Source: Clostridiales bacterium (GTDB lineage Bacteria; Bacillota; Clostridia; Oscillospirales; Oscillospiraceae). Taken from it: a DNA stretch of 64,000 nt. Each line of letters opens with the position of its first letter. The first letter of the stretch is position 1. Under the pieces are notes generated by a model. The model was given only the letters and a program-made list of their open reading frames with translations. It had not been told where the DNA came from and did not search any database. The translations under genes were made by a program, and so were the position numbers. Shown in pieces: positions 1 through 8,484 of the stretch. The stretch covers positions 16,320 through 80,319 of the forward strand of contig DXYV01000012.1 in assembly GCA_019415645.1 (NCBI GenBank), in the 5' to 3' direction.

Positions 1-1
1 G

Positions 2-604
2 AAGGACCCCAATATCACCGTCATGCTCAACACGGAAGCCACGCCGCAGATGATCGCCGAGATGGCTCCCGACGCCTGCTTCGCCGCCATCGGCGCGGTC
101 CATAAGGTGGCCGACATTCCCGGCATGGAGCGCAACAAAATCATCTATGCGGATGAGCTGCATCAGCATGAGGACGAGCTGGGCGAGAAGATCGCCGTCA
201 TCGGCGGCGGCCTGACCGGCTCTGAGACCGCCGTTTACCTGGCGCAGCAGGGCAGGCACGTCAGCCTGATCGGCCGCCGCGACCAGTTCGCCTTCGACGC
301 CTCCCAGGCCCACCAGGGCGCCACCATCTTCATGATCGAAAAATACTGCGCCAGTGCGCTGAAAAACACCGCTGTGGTGGAGATCACCGAGCAGGGCGTC
401 CGGTGCCGGGAGAAAACCACCGGCGCGGAGACCTTGATCGAGGCCGATACCGTCATCATCGCCATCGGAAGCCGGGGGCTGAGCATGGAGGCCTGCGCCT
501 TCGAGGGACAGGTCAGCGAGTTCCGCTTCATCGGCGACTGCCGGAAAGCCGGCACCATTCAGCACGCCACCATGCAGGGCTATTACGCCGCAATGGATCT
601 CTGA
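2..604 (+). CDS. FAD/NADH-dependent oxidoreductase, C-terminal part (cut by window edge)
   Basis: The reading frame is already open at base 2, so the true start lies upstream. The visible 200 residues are the nucleotide-binding half of a 2,4-dienoyl-CoA reductase / 2-enoate reductase-like flavoprotein. There is a GGGLTGSETA dinucleotide-binding loop near residue 70 and a C-terminal FAD-binding segment FIGDCRKAGT followed by a helix. This layout matches the C-terminus of the complete paralogue at 23809-25770, so the missing part is probably an Old Yellow Enzyme-type FMN barrel with a 4Fe-4S cluster. The substrate is unknown. A strong hairpin terminator follows about 100 bp downstream. Confidence 0.85.
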   Translation, partial: KDPNITVMLNTEATPQMIAEMAPDACFAAIGAVHKVADIPGMERNKIIYADELHQHEDELGEKIAVIGGGLTGSETAVYLAQQGRHVSLIGRRDQFAFDASQAHQGATIFMIEKYCASALKNTAVVEITEQGVRCREKTTGAETLIEADTVIIAIGSRGLSMEACAFEGQVSEFRFIGDCRKAGTIQHATMQGYYAAMDL

Positions 605-708
605 GCGCCGGAAGCAAATCAGGGAACGCCTATCGCGTAAAACGCGCAGCCCGGCACCTGTGTTTCGGAAGCACCAGTTTCCAGCCTCTTCACTCTGAGG
701 AAACAAGA

Positions 709-750
709 CAACACGCTGTATGGACCGGAAGGCCATACAGCGTGTTGCTT
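709..750 (+). terminator. Intrinsic terminator after the oxidoreductase
   Basis: A perfect 15-bp inverted repeat (709-723 with 733-747) has a 9-nt loop and is followed by a pyrimidine-rich CTTCTTCT tail. It lies downstream of the gene ending at 604. Confidence 0.75.
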
Positions 751-832
751 CTTCTGCATACGATTGGACGATAGGACCTTTTCCCTGTTTTGCGCTGAAG
801 AACCGCTCTTAGCTCCGCCCTGTTCTAACAGA

Positions 833-868
833 AAAAGCGGCATAGCCTGCGCTGGCTATGCCGCTTTT
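833..868 (-). terminator. Terminator of ackA
   Basis: A perfect 15-bp stem (833-847 with 854-868) with a 6-nt loop ends in a run of T when read on the minus strand. It lies 30 bp past the ackA stop. The A/T flanks make it potentially bidirectional. Confidence 0.85.
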
Positions 869-898
869 GGATTGGTTGTATTAGAGTCCCGGCTCCGC

Positions 899-2095
899 TC
901 AGCCCTTGACCAGCGCGGCGGTATCCTTGGCGATCATGAGCTCCTCATCCGTCGGGATGAGCAGCACCTTCACCTTGGAGTCCACGGCGGAGACCACAGC
1001 CTCCTTGCCGCGCACGTTGTTGGCATCGGGGTCCATCTTCACGCCCATGAACTCCAGGCCAGAGGCAATCGCCATCCGGGTGCTGGCGGAGTTCTCGCCT
1101 ACGCCGGCGGTAAAGACAACGGCGTCCACTCCGCCCATGGCGGCCGCATAGGCGGCGATATACTTCTTCACACTGTAGTAGAAGACCTCCAGCGCCAGTT
1201 CGGCCCGGTGATTGCCCTCCTTCGCGGCGCTCTCCAGGTCACGGAAGTCCGAGGACACGCCGGAGATACCCAGCACACCGGACTTCTTATTCAATACGTT
1301 GAGCATTTCCGTAATGTTCATATCGTACTTGCCCATCAAATACTCCAGAATGCCGGCATCCAGGTCGCCGGAACGGGTACCCATAGGCAGGCCGGCCAAG
1401 GGGGTGAAGCCCATGGAGGTATCCACGGACTTGCCGCAATCCACCGCAGCAATGGAGGAGCCGTTGCCCAGATGGCAGGTAATGATCTTCAGCTGCTCAA
1501 TGGGCTTGCCCAGCATATCCGCGGCCCGCTGGGATACATAGCGGTGGGAGGTACCATGGAAGCCGTAACGGCGGACCTTGTCCTTCTCGTAGTACTCATA
1601 CGGCAGGGCATACGTATAGGCCTTCTCAGGCATGGTCTGATGGAATGCGGTATCGAACACGGCCACCATGGGCACACCGGGCATGACCTTCTCACAGGCC
1701 TCGATTCCGGTGATGTTGGCGGGGTTGTGCAGCGGCGCCAGGGGGATGCACTCCCGCACAGCGTCCATGACCTCGGGGGTAATCTTCACCGAGGCGGAGA
1801 ACTGCTCGCCGCCGTGGACCACACGGTGGCCCACCGCGTCGATCTCAGACATAGAGGAGATCACGCCATGCTCTTTGGACAGCAGCGCGTCGATGACCGC
1901 CTGGATGGCCTCGGCGTGGGTCGGCATGGCCACTTCAAATTCATACTTGGCGTCGGCGGAGGGAATCTTGTGGGTCAGACGGCCGTCGATTCCGATGCGC
2001 TCACACAGACCTTTGGCAAACACCTCTCCGCTGTCGGGGTCCATCAGCTGATATTTCAGAGAAGAGCTGCCTGCGTTGATGACAAGAATTTTCAT
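899..2095 (-). CDS. ackA: Acetate kinase
   Basis: Acetate kinase interconverts acetyl phosphate and ADP with acetate and ATP, the cytoplasmic ATP-yielding step of acetate fermentation. The 398-residue length is standard for the family. The N-terminus KILVINAGSSSLKYQL carries the family's first phosphate-binding motif. GHRVVHGG, HLGNGSS and FTAGVGENS are the other conserved ASKHA signatures. AAGGAG lies just upstream of the ATG. No phosphotransacetylase gene is adjacent; the gene appears to be transcribed alone, with its own terminator at 833-868. Confidence 0.97.
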   Translation of the reverse strand: MKILVINAGSSSLKYQLMDPDSGEVFAKGLCERIGIDGRLTHKIPSADAKYEFEVAMPTHAEAIQAVIDALLSKEHGVISSMSEIDAVGHRVVHGGEQFSASVKITPEVMDAVRECIPLAPLHNPANITGIEACEKVMPGVPMVAVFDTAFHQTMPEKAYTYALPYEYYEKDKVRRYGFHGTSHRYVSQRAADMLGKPIEQLKIITCHLGNGSSIAAVDCGKSVDTSMGFTPLAGLPMGTRSGDLDAGILEYLMGKYDMNITEMLNVLNKKSGVLGISGVSSDFRDLESAAKEGNHRAELALEVFYYSVKKYIAAYAAAMGGVDAVVFTAGVGENSASTRMAIASGLEFMGVKMDPDANNVRGKEAVVSAVDSKVKVLLIPTDEELMIAKDTAALVKG

Positions 2096-2236
2096 GTTCG
2101 TGTCTCCTTCGTAAGTTCTTATTTACTTCACGCTTCCGAAGCGTTAAAATGGCATATACATTCTAGTCCTTTTCCTCGGAAAGGACAACCGTTTTTTTTG
2201 ATTTTTTCCACCTTTTTTCAGACAGGAGGAGCTCCC

Positions 2237-3394
2237 ATGCACGTCGTGGGCATTGTCGCGGAATACAATCCCTTTCACGCGGGCCATCGCTGGCAGATTG
2301 ACGCGCTGCGCAGCCGGCTTGGCGCGGACACTGCCGTGGTGGCAGTGATGAGCGGAAACTGGGTCCAGCGCGGGGACGCCGCCATTACCGATAAGTGGAC
2401 CCGAAGCCGGATGGCGCTGGAGGGAGGCGCGGACCTGGTGCTGGAGCTTCCCACCGTGTGGGCCTCTTCCTCTGCCGAGTCCTTCGCCCGGGGCGCGGTC
2501 GCCCTGCTGCACGCCTCCGGCGTGGTGGACACGCTGTGCTTCGGAAGTGAGAGCGGCGACCTGGAGGCCCTCGCCTCTGTGGCCCGCTGTCTGGACAGCG
2601 CGGGCTTCCAGACGGAGCTGCGCCGCTTCACCAGCAACGGCACATCCTTTGCCGCCGCCCGCCAGGCCGCGGTCCAGGAGGTCCTTGGAGATTCGGCCCG
2701 TCTGCTTTCCGCCCCCAACAACAATCTGGGCGTGGAATATCTGCGGGCCCTGGCCGCGCTGTCCTCCTCCATTCGGCCCATGACCCTGCCGCGGCAGGGC
2801 GCCGGCCACGACAGTCAGGTGAACAGCCCCTATCCCTCCGCCTCCTGGCTGCGCCGCCAGATTCTGGGCGGAGCGCTGCCGCTGGACAATCCCGCTTCCC
2901 TCCGGTTCAACGAGCGCGGCGTGCTTACACTCCTGCGGAGCCGGACGCCGGAGGAGCTGGCCGCTCTGCCCGACTGCGGCGAGGGCCTGCACAACCGCCT
3001 GTACCGGGCGATTCGCGTGGCGGAGAACCTGGAGCAGCTCTATGAGCAGGTCAAGACCAAGCGCTACGCCCACGCCCGCATCCGCCGGCTGGTGCTCTGG
3101 GCCTATCTGGGCCTGCGGGCCGTGGACCGCCCGCCGGAGCCCCTCTACCTGCGGGTACTGGGCTTTGGGCCCCGCGGACAGGCACTGCTGCGCCGGATGG
3201 AGGATACGGCGGCGCTTCCGGTGCTCACCAAGCCCGCCCGTATCCGGAGCCTGAGTCCGGAGGCGCAGACCCTGTTCGCCCATGAGGCGCGCTGTACCGA
3301 TCTATACGGACTGTGCCGGAGGGACCGCCTGGCGCCCTGCGGGCTGGAGTGGACCACCTCTCCCCTTTTCCCAGGTATTTCCGCTCCATTCTGA
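2237..3394 (+). CDS. tmcAL: tRNA(Met) cytidine acetate ligase
   Basis: This 385-residue protein of the TmcAL (YlbM) nucleotidyltransferase family makes N4-acetylcytidine at the wobble position of elongator tRNA-Met, using acetate and ATP. The N-terminus GIVAEYNPFHAGH contains the HxGH nucleotidyl-transfer motif. MSGNWVQRG and SSAESFARGA are family blocks. The frame stays open far upstream (to 764), but that part is antisense to ackA. The ATG at 2237 has AGGAGG at the right spacing and begins exactly at the family start. It is divergent from ackA, and both enzymes handle acetate, though a functional link is only inference. Confidence 0.92.
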   Translation: MHVVGIVAEYNPFHAGHRWQIDALRSRLGADTAVVAVMSGNWVQRGDAAITDKWTRSRMALEGGADLVLELPTVWASSSAESFARGAVALLHASGVVDTLCFGSESGDLEALASVARCLDSAGFQTELRRFTSNGTSFAAARQAAVQEVLGDSARLLSAPNNNLGVEYLRALAALSSSIRPMTLPRQGAGHDSQVNSPYPSASWLRRQILGGALPLDNPASLRFNERGVLTLLRSRTPEELAALPDCGEGLHNRLYRAIRVAENLEQLYEQVKTKRYAHARIRRLVLWAYLGLRAVDRPPEPLYLRVLGFGPRGQALLRRMEDTAALPVLTKPARIRSLSPEAQTLFAHEARCTDLYGLCRRDRLAPCGLEWTTSPLFPGISAPF

Positions 3395-3557
3395 CAGTTT
3401 TCTTTCACTTTGAGCCATTTCAGCTCTTTTTTCTCGCAATTTTTCCTGCAGCTTAAATTTTTTATGCAATTTTTGTTTTTGCTCTTGCATTTCTTCACAA
3501 GTCAGTATAAAATATTGCCACTTAAAACACCATTTCAAAGAAGAAAGGGCGACAAAG

Positions 3558-4907
3558 ATGTCAATTCAAAATGAGTATCTGCAAGGCGTACAGGATCGTT
3601 TGACGCAGCAAAACCCCCACGAGAAGGAATTCCTTCAGGCCACGGAGGAGGTTCTGGAATCTCTGGTCCCCGTGGTGGAGCAGCGTCCTGAGTTCATCCG
3701 CAACGGCGTGATTGACCGTATTGTGGAGCCGGAGCGCACGCTGATGTTCCGGGTCTCCTGGGTGGATAACCAGGGCAAGGTCCAGGTCAACCGGGGCTAC
3801 CGGGTCCAGTTCTCCACCGCTATCGGTCCCTCCAAGGGCGGCCTGCGCTTCCACCCCTCGGTCAACCTGTCCATCATCAAGTTCCTGGGCTTTGAGCAGA
3901 TCTTCAAGAATTCCCTCACCGGCCTGCCCATGGGCGGCGGCAAGGGCGGCTCCGACTTCGACCCCAAGGGCAAGACCGATGCCGAGGTCATGCGCTTCTG
4001 CCAGTCCTTTATGACCGAGCTGCAGCGCCACATCGGTCCGGATACCGACGTGCCCGCCGGCGACATCGGCGTGGGCGCCCGGGAGATCGGCTACCTGTTC
4101 GGCCAGTATAAGCGCATCCGCAACGAGTTCACCGGCGTACTCACCGGCAAGGGCCTGACCTACGGCGGCTCCCTGGTGCGCACCGAGGCCACCGGCTACG
4201 GCCTGTGCTATTTTGCCGACGAGATGCTCCGCGCCGCCGGTAAGGGCTTTGACGGCAAGAAGGTGGTCATCTCCGGCTCGGGCAACGTGGCTATCTATGC
4301 CAATCAGAAGGCCACCCAGCTGGGCGCCAAGGTCATCGCCATGAGCGACTCCAACGGCTATATCGTGGATGAGAACGGCATCGACTATCAGGTCATGCAG
4401 GAGATCAAGGAGGTCAAGCGGGCCCGCATCAAGACCTATCTGGACTATGTGCCCACGGCCAAGTACGTGGAAGGCTACCGCGGCATCTGGAACGTTCCCT
4501 GTGACATCGCCCTCCCCTGCGCCACCCAGAATGAGCTGGACCTGGACGGCGCCAAGGCTCTGGTCAACAACGGCTGCTTTGCCGTCGCTGAGGGCGCCAA
4601 TATGCCCTGCACGCCGGAGGCCATCGCCTATTTCCAGGCCAACAAGGTCCTGTTTGCTCCCGCCAAGGCCTCCAACGCCGGCGGCGTAGCTACCTCCGGC
4701 CTGGAGATGAGCCAGAACTCCATGCGTCTGTCCTGGAGCTTTGAGGAAGTAGACCAGAAGCTCCACGGCATCATGACCAACATTTATCACAATGCCGCCA
4801 ATGCCGCCGAGGAGTACGGCATGAAGGGCAATCTGGTGGCAGGCGCCAACATCGCCGGATTTATGAAAGTGGCTGACGCTATGGTCTGGCAGGGCGTCTC
4901 CTACTAA
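3558..4907 (+). CDS. gdhA: NADP-type glutamate dehydrogenase
   Basis: Glutamate dehydrogenase reversibly aminates 2-oxoglutarate to glutamate. The 449-residue length is that of the hexameric bacterial enzyme. Visible motifs are GPSKGGLRFHP, the active-site block PMGGGKGGSDFDPKGK with the catalytic lysine, PAGDIGVGAREIGY, and a Rossmann loop VVISGSGNVA near residue 235. The gene is monocistronic: a GAAAGGG ribosome site precedes the ATG and a strong terminator lies 30 bp past the stop. The 160-bp leader is T-rich. Confidence 0.97.
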   Translation: MSIQNEYLQGVQDRLTQQNPHEKEFLQATEEVLESLVPVVEQRPEFIRNGVIDRIVEPERTLMFRVSWVDNQGKVQVNRGYRVQFSTAIGPSKGGLRFHPSVNLSIIKFLGFEQIFKNSLTGLPMGGGKGGSDFDPKGKTDAEVMRFCQSFMTELQRHIGPDTDVPAGDIGVGAREIGYLFGQYKRIRNEFTGVLTGKGLTYGGSLVRTEATGYGLCYFADEMLRAAGKGFDGKKVVISGSGNVAIYANQKATQLGAKVIAMSDSNGYIVDENGIDYQVMQEIKEVKRARIKTYLDYVPTAKYVEGYRGIWNVPCDIALPCATQNELDLDGAKALVNNGCFAVAEGANMPCTPEAIAYFQANKVLFAPAKASNAGGVATSGLEMSQNSMRLSWSFEEVDQKLHGIMTNIYHNAANAAEEYGMKGNLVAGANIAGFMKVADAMVWQGVSY

Positions 4908-4937
4908 GGGGAAACGTGAATCTTTCACCAGCTTTTT

Positions 4938-4968
4938 GGGAGCGCGGCTGATGCCGCGCTCCCTTTTT
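4938..4968 (+). terminator. Terminator of gdhA
   Basis: An 11-bp GC-rich stem (4938-4948 with 4953-4963) with a 4-nt loop is followed by TTTTT, 30 bp after the gdhA stop. Confidence 0.9.
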
Positions 4969-4996
4969 GCGTCGGCCATCGGGGCCCATCGCAGAA

Positions 4997-5080
4997 GGGG
5001 CGGCGCGTTTCGGCGCGCAACCGCCGCTTGCGGCGGCTCTTGGCGCGGAGATAGGCGGTTTCATTCCGCCCGTGCACGTA
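4997..5080 (+). repeat. Three-hairpin dispersed repeat, diverged copy G
   Basis: It shares the GGGGCGGCGCG entry, a central hairpin (here CCGCCGCTTGCGGCGG), a CTTGGCGC linker and a terminal hairpin GGCGG...CCGCC followed by GTGCA with the copies at 15.4, 18.3, 51.1, 52.6 and 54.3 kb. This is the most diverged member, recognised by architecture more than by identity. It lies in the 410-bp gene-free stretch between gdhA and the TspO-like gene. Nothing else is recognised there except the gdhA terminator. Confidence 0.5.
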
Positions 5081-5317
5081 AAATCTCTCCGGATTTCCAA
5101 AAAAGGGTTCTGCGTTCGGAGGATGATTCTTTCCTTGGGGAACGATCCAACTTATTTATCCGCATTCTACATTTTCTTTCTCCCGGGCTTGTATCGCTGG
5201 CTGTGTTATGATACGCTTAATTCCGTTATTCGACGCGGCCGCAATCCACCGCCTGCAAAGGCATGGGCTTCTGCATAAGAATTACCCCCGCGCATATGCT
5301 ATCCCGGGTGATTGTAT

Positions 5318-5785
5318 ATGAAATGGAAACTCTACGCCGCCTGGATCTTGTTTGTAGAGACCGTGGGGGCGCTGTCCGGCTGGCTGACCCGCGAGGGGAC
5401 AAAGCGCTATTCCGAAGCGGTGGTGCAGCCGCCTTTGTCGCCTCCAGCAATCGTTTTTCCCATCGTCTGGGGCATCCTCTTCGCCCTGATGGGAATCAGC
5501 GCGGCGCGCGTCTGTCTGGCTCCCCGTTCCCGGGCACGTACCCGCGGTCTTTGGCTCTTCTTCCTTCAGTTGGCATTCAACTTCTTCTGGAGCTTTCTCT
5601 TCTTTCAGTTCCAGGCCTTTGGAGGCGCGCTGATTTGGCTTCTGGTGCTGTGGGCCTTGATCCTGGGCATGATCTTCGCCTTTCACAGGGTAGATCCGCC
5701 CGCCGCCTGGCTGCAGCTTCCCTATCTGCTCTGGGTGACCTTCGCCGCGTATCTCAATTTCGGGGTATGGCAGCTCAACAGATGA
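5318..5785 (+). CDS. TspO/MBR family membrane protein
   Basis: This is a small integral membrane protein of 155 residues with about five hydrophobic segments. It has the family's WxxL / aromatic-rich core PPAIVFPIVWGILFALMG and the C-terminal signature FAAYLNFGVWQLNR. TspO proteins bind porphyrins and cholesterol-like ligands; the role in anaerobes is unclear. The ATG at 5318 is chosen. An in-frame TTG two codons earlier (5312) is an alternative, and neither has a strong ribosome site. A terminator follows directly, so the gene is transcribed alone. Confidence 0.88.
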   Translation: MKWKLYAAWILFVETVGALSGWLTREGTKRYSEAVVQPPLSPPAIVFPIVWGILFALMGISAARVCLAPRSRARTRGLWLFFLQLAFNFFWSFLFFQFQAFGGALIWLLVLWALILGMIFAFHRVDPPAAWLQLPYLLWVTFAAYLNFGVWQLNR

Positions 5786-5787
5786 CC

Positions 5788-5816
5788 AAACGCGGCGGTC
5801 CGGGCCGCCGCGTTTT
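5788..5816 (+). terminator. Terminator of the TspO-like gene
   Basis: An 11-bp stem (5788-5798 with 5805-5815) rich in GC and ending TTTT lies immediately after the stop codon. Confidence 0.85.
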
Positions 5817-5914
5817 GCTCATATACCGTCTCGCCGGGCAGCGCCTTGATCTTCGGTACGAATCAGACAAGAAGAAGCGAGAACTTTTATCCCAACAACA
5901 GAGAGGTGGAACCC

Positions 5915-6595
5915 ATGGAGCTTGCGAAAACCGCGTTGTTCCGCGGCTGCGAACCGGAAGAGGTGGAGGCCATGCTCGCCTGCCTGGGCGCGGTGCGGCG
6001 GGCGTTTGCCAAGGGAACGCAAATCCTGCGGACCGGCGAGACCGTCTCCTCCCTGGGACTGGTGCTTTCCGGCCGTGTGCGCATCGAAAGCGGCGACGTC
6101 TGGGGGAACACAACGGTACTGGACCAGGTGGGCCCGGGGGAGGTTTTCGCGGAGACCTACGCCTGTACGCCGGGGGAACCGCTGATGGTGGACGTCGTGG
6201 CCGCCGAGCGGAGCGAGATCCTCTTCCTCGCGATCAGCCGGGTGCTTCAGACCTGCCCCTCCACCTGCGAACACCACCACCGGCTGATTCAGAATCTACT
6301 GTCCCTCTCCGCCCAGAAAAATCTGAATCTGTCCCGCAAGATCTTCCACACCTCACCCAAAACCATTCGGGGGCGGCTGCTGTCCTATCTCTCCGAGCAG
6401 GCGGTCCGCAGCGGGAGCCAGCGCTTCACGGTTCCCTTCAACCGCCAGCAGCTGGCCGATTATCTCAATGTGGACCGCAGCGCGCTGTCCAATGAGCTGA
6501 GCAAGATGCAGCGGGACGGACTGCTGAAGGTGGACAAGAACCGGTTCGAGCTGTACGGCGCGCGCTCCGCCCCGGTCGGAACGTACAGGGCTTGA
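5915..6595 (+). CDS. Crp/Fnr family transcriptional regulator
   Basis: The protein has 226 residues. The N-terminal 120 are a cyclic-nucleotide-binding-type beta-barrel (LVLSGRVRIES, GPGEVFAETYA). The C-terminus is a winged helix with the recognition region RQQLADYLNVDRSALSNELSKM. It lacks the N-terminal cysteine cluster of true FNR, so direct oxygen sensing through Fe-S is unlikely. The ATG at 5915 is preceded by GAGAGGTGG. The upstream extension to 5846 would need a TTG and adds non-family residues. The target is unknown. A sigma-A promoter for the next unit overlaps its last codons. Confidence 0.9.
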   Translation: MELAKTALFRGCEPEEVEAMLACLGAVRRAFAKGTQILRTGETVSSLGLVLSGRVRIESGDVWGNTTVLDQVGPGEVFAETYACTPGEPLMVDVVAAERSEILFLAISRVLQTCPSTCEHHHRLIQNLLSLSAQKNLNLSRKIFHTSPKTIRGRLLSYLSEQAVRSGSQRFTVPFNRQQLADYLNVDRSALSNELSKMQRDGLLKVDKNRFELYGARSAPVGTYRA

Positions 6596-6621
6596 CAAAA
6601 AAACCTCTCATCTGCTATACT
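6592..6621 (+). promoter_or_regulatory. Sigma-A promoter of the ABC-F attenuator transcript
   Basis: TTGACA at 6592-6597 and TATACT at 6616-6621 are separated by 18 bp. The -35 overlaps the stop region of the Crp/Fnr gene. Transcription would begin near 6628 and run through the leader at 6653-6832. Confidence 0.85.
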
Positions 6622-6652
6622 CAGGGCATCAGAGACAGAAAAGGGTGAAAGA

Positions 6653-6664
6653 ATGCGCAAGTAA
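6653..6664 (+). CDS. Three-residue leader peptide (Met-Arg-Lys) of the ABC-F attenuator
   Basis: ATG CGC AAG TAA is preceded by AAAGGGTG at 6-nt spacing, a proper ribosome site for a three-codon frame. It starts about 25 nt after the predicted transcription start and lies before two hairpins and an intrinsic terminator that precede the ABC-F gene. This arrangement is that of antibiotic-responsive attenuators, where a drug-stalled ribosome on a minimal frame changes leader folding. That function is inferred from layout and has not been shown. Confidence 0.6.
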   Translation: MRK

Positions 6665-6679
6665 GTCCCATTTTGCAAC

Positions 6680-6724
6680 ACAAGACCTGCTCCGGCGGCC
6701 TGCTGCAGGCAGGCTCGGTCTTGT
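6680..6724 (+). promoter_or_regulatory. Leader hairpin in the ABC-F attenuator
   Basis: The outer stem ACAAGACC (6680-6687) pairs with GGTCTTGT (6717-6724) around an internal GCCTGC...GCAGGC hairpin. It starts 15 nt after the leader stop codon, where a stalled ribosome could affect its folding. A second small hairpin, GGGCGCTTGCGCCC, follows near 6758-6771. Confidence 0.6.
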
Positions 6725-6795
6725 TGCCGAAATGCGGATTTCCTTGCCTGTTCTCCGTGGGCGCTTGCGCCCATGGACCTTGTGCTGCGGAATTG

Positions 6796-6832
6796 GTCTG
6801 CGTTCGGCGCTTGCCGGAGGCAGACTTTTTTT
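6796..6832 (+). terminator. Attenuator terminator upstream of the ABC-F gene
   Basis: GTCTGC (6796-6801) pairs with GCAGAC (6820-6825) around an inner CGGC/GCCG hairpin, followed by seven T. It ends only 37 bp before the ABC-F start, inside the transcribed leader, so default transcription should stop before the gene. Confidence 0.8.
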
Positions 6833-6868
6833 GTGCCCAGCGAAGGCTGGAGAGAGGAGTGTTGCTCC

Positions 6869-8401
6869 ATGCTGCAAGTCAAACATCTGACCGCCATCCA
6901 GGAGAAGGACCTGCGGGTCCTGCTGGAAGATGTGAACTTTACCCTTGGTCCCGGCGACAAGGCGGCCGTCATCGGAGAGGAGGGGAACGGAAAATCCACC
7001 CTGCTCAAACTGATTTACGACCCCCGGCTGGTAAGCGGCCATGTCTCCTGGTCCGGCGAGATCGTTACGGGTGGCTGGAAGCTGGGGTATCTGCCCCAGG
7101 AGCTGTCCCAGGCGGAGAAGGAGCAGTCCATTTACCTGTTCTGCGCGGAGCGGGAGGGCTTTTTCGACGCCACCCCCCGGGAGCTGTCCGCTATGCTGGC
7201 GGACCTGGGCCTGCCCGCGGACCTGTGTTATGAGTCCCGCCCCATGCGCTCCCTGTCCGGCGGAGAGGCGGTCAAGCTGCAAATGGCAGGAATCCTGCTG
7301 GCCCGGCCGGACGCGCTGCTGCTGGATGAGCCCTCCAACGGGCTGGACCTGGAGACGCTGGCCTGGATGGAGCGGTTTCTAAGGTCATGTCCCCTGCCGG
7401 TGCTCTTTGTGTCCCACGACGAGACGCTGCTGGAGCGCACCGCCAACCGGATCATCCACCTGGAGCAGATCCGCCGCAAGACCCAGCCCCGTTGCACGGT
7501 GTACCGGAGCGATTACCGCACCTATGTGACCCAGCGGCGGAACCAACTGGACCACCAGGAGCAGGTGGCCCGGAAGGAGCGGGAGGACTATGCCCGCCAA
7601 ATGGCGCGCTACCGCCAGATCCGGGACAAGGTGGACCACCAGCTCAATACCATCTCCCGCCAGGACCCCCACGGCGGCCGGCTGCTGAAAAAGAAAATGA
7701 AGGCGGTCCAGTCCACGGGCCGCCGGTTTGAGCGGGAACGGCAGGATATGACCGAGCTGCCCGAGGAGGAGGAAGCTATTTTTCTGGACTTTCCGGCCGA
7801 GTGCGCGCTGCCCGCTGGCAAAACGGTGCTGGACCTGGACCTGCCCGAGCTGGCCGCGCCCGACGGACGGCTTCTGGCCCAGGGGCTCCGCCTGCATGTA
7901 AAGGGTGGGGAGAAGGTCTGCATCACGGGCCGCAACGGCGCGGGTAAATCCACCCTGCTGCGCCGTCTGGCGGCGGAACTGCTGGCCCGGTCCGACCTGA
8001 AGGCGGGCTACCTGCCGCAGAATTACGGGGAACTCCTGGACGGGATGCGCACGCCGGTGGAGATTTTGGCTCCGTCCGGTGACCGTGCAGACATCACCCG
8101 GGCCCGCAATTTCCTGGGCTGTGTGAAGTACACGGCCGACGAGATGGAGCATCCCACCGCCCAGCTGTCCGGCGGGCAGAAGGGCAAGCTGCTCTTTCTC
8201 AAGCTGATTTTGGAGGGCTGCAATGTACTGCTGCTGGACGAACCCACCCAGAATCTCTCCCCGCTGTCCGGCCCGGTGATTCGGGGCGTGCTGGAGCGTT
8301 ATCCGGGGACCATTCTGGCCGTGTCCCACGACCGGAAGCTGATGGAAACGGTATTCTCCCGGCGCTGTATTCTGGACGAGCGCGGCCTGCGGGAGGAGTA
8401 A
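6869..8401 (+). CDS. ABC-F family ATPase, probable antibiotic-resistance ribosome-protection type
   Basis: The protein has 510 residues with two fused ATPase domains and no membrane segments. Domain 1 has Walker A GEEGNGKST, signature LSGGEAVKL and Walker B LLLDEPSNGLD. Domain 2 has GRNGAGKST, LSGGQKGKLL and LLLDEPTQNLS. A charged linker of about 80 residues (KEREDYARQMARYRQIRDK and following) lies between them, as in proteins that reach into the ribosomal E site. The ATG at 6869 has AGAGGAG at 9-nt spacing. The attenuator upstream favours a drug-inducible resistance member over a housekeeping Uup/EttA type. The drug class cannot be read from the sequence. Confidence 0.88.
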   Translation: MLQVKHLTAIQEKDLRVLLEDVNFTLGPGDKAAVIGEEGNGKSTLLKLIYDPRLVSGHVSWSGEIVTGGWKLGYLPQELSQAEKEQSIYLFCAEREGFFDATPRELSAMLADLGLPADLCYESRPMRSLSGGEAVKLQMAGILLARPDALLLDEPSNGLDLETLAWMERFLRSCPLPVLFVSHDETLLERTANRIIHLEQIRRKTQPRCTVYRSDYRTYVTQRRNQLDHQEQVARKEREDYARQMARYRQIRDKVDHQLNTISRQDPHGGRLLKKKMKAVQSTGRRFERERQDMTELPEEEEAIFLDFPAECALPAGKTVLDLDLPELAAPDGRLLAQGLRLHVKGGEKVCITGRNGAGKSTLLRRLAAELLARSDLKAGYLPQNYGELLDGMRTPVEILAPSGDRADITRARNFLGCVKYTADEMEHPTAQLSGGQKGKLLFLKLILEGCNVLLLDEPTQNLSPLSGPVIRGVLERYPGTILAVSHDRKLMETVFSRRCILDERGLREE

Positions 8402-8430
8402 AAACGCCGGACAGGCGGCGCGGACAGGCG

Positions 8431-8465
8431 GCAGGGCGGCCATCCCGAAGGGGTGGCCGCCCTGC
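8431..8465. terminator. Bidirectional terminator between ABC-F and the lipoprotein gene
   Basis: A 16-bp stem (8431-8446 with 8450-8465), GC-rich with one G-T pair, lies between two convergent genes. The T-tracts are weak on both sides. Confidence 0.65.
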
Positions 8466-8484
8466 CTGATAAAAGGAAGGAGAA

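Noticed and set aside
764..2236. A 490-residue N-terminal extension of tmcAL
   Set aside because: It is fully antisense to ackA. The family start and an AGGAGG ribosome site lie at 2237.
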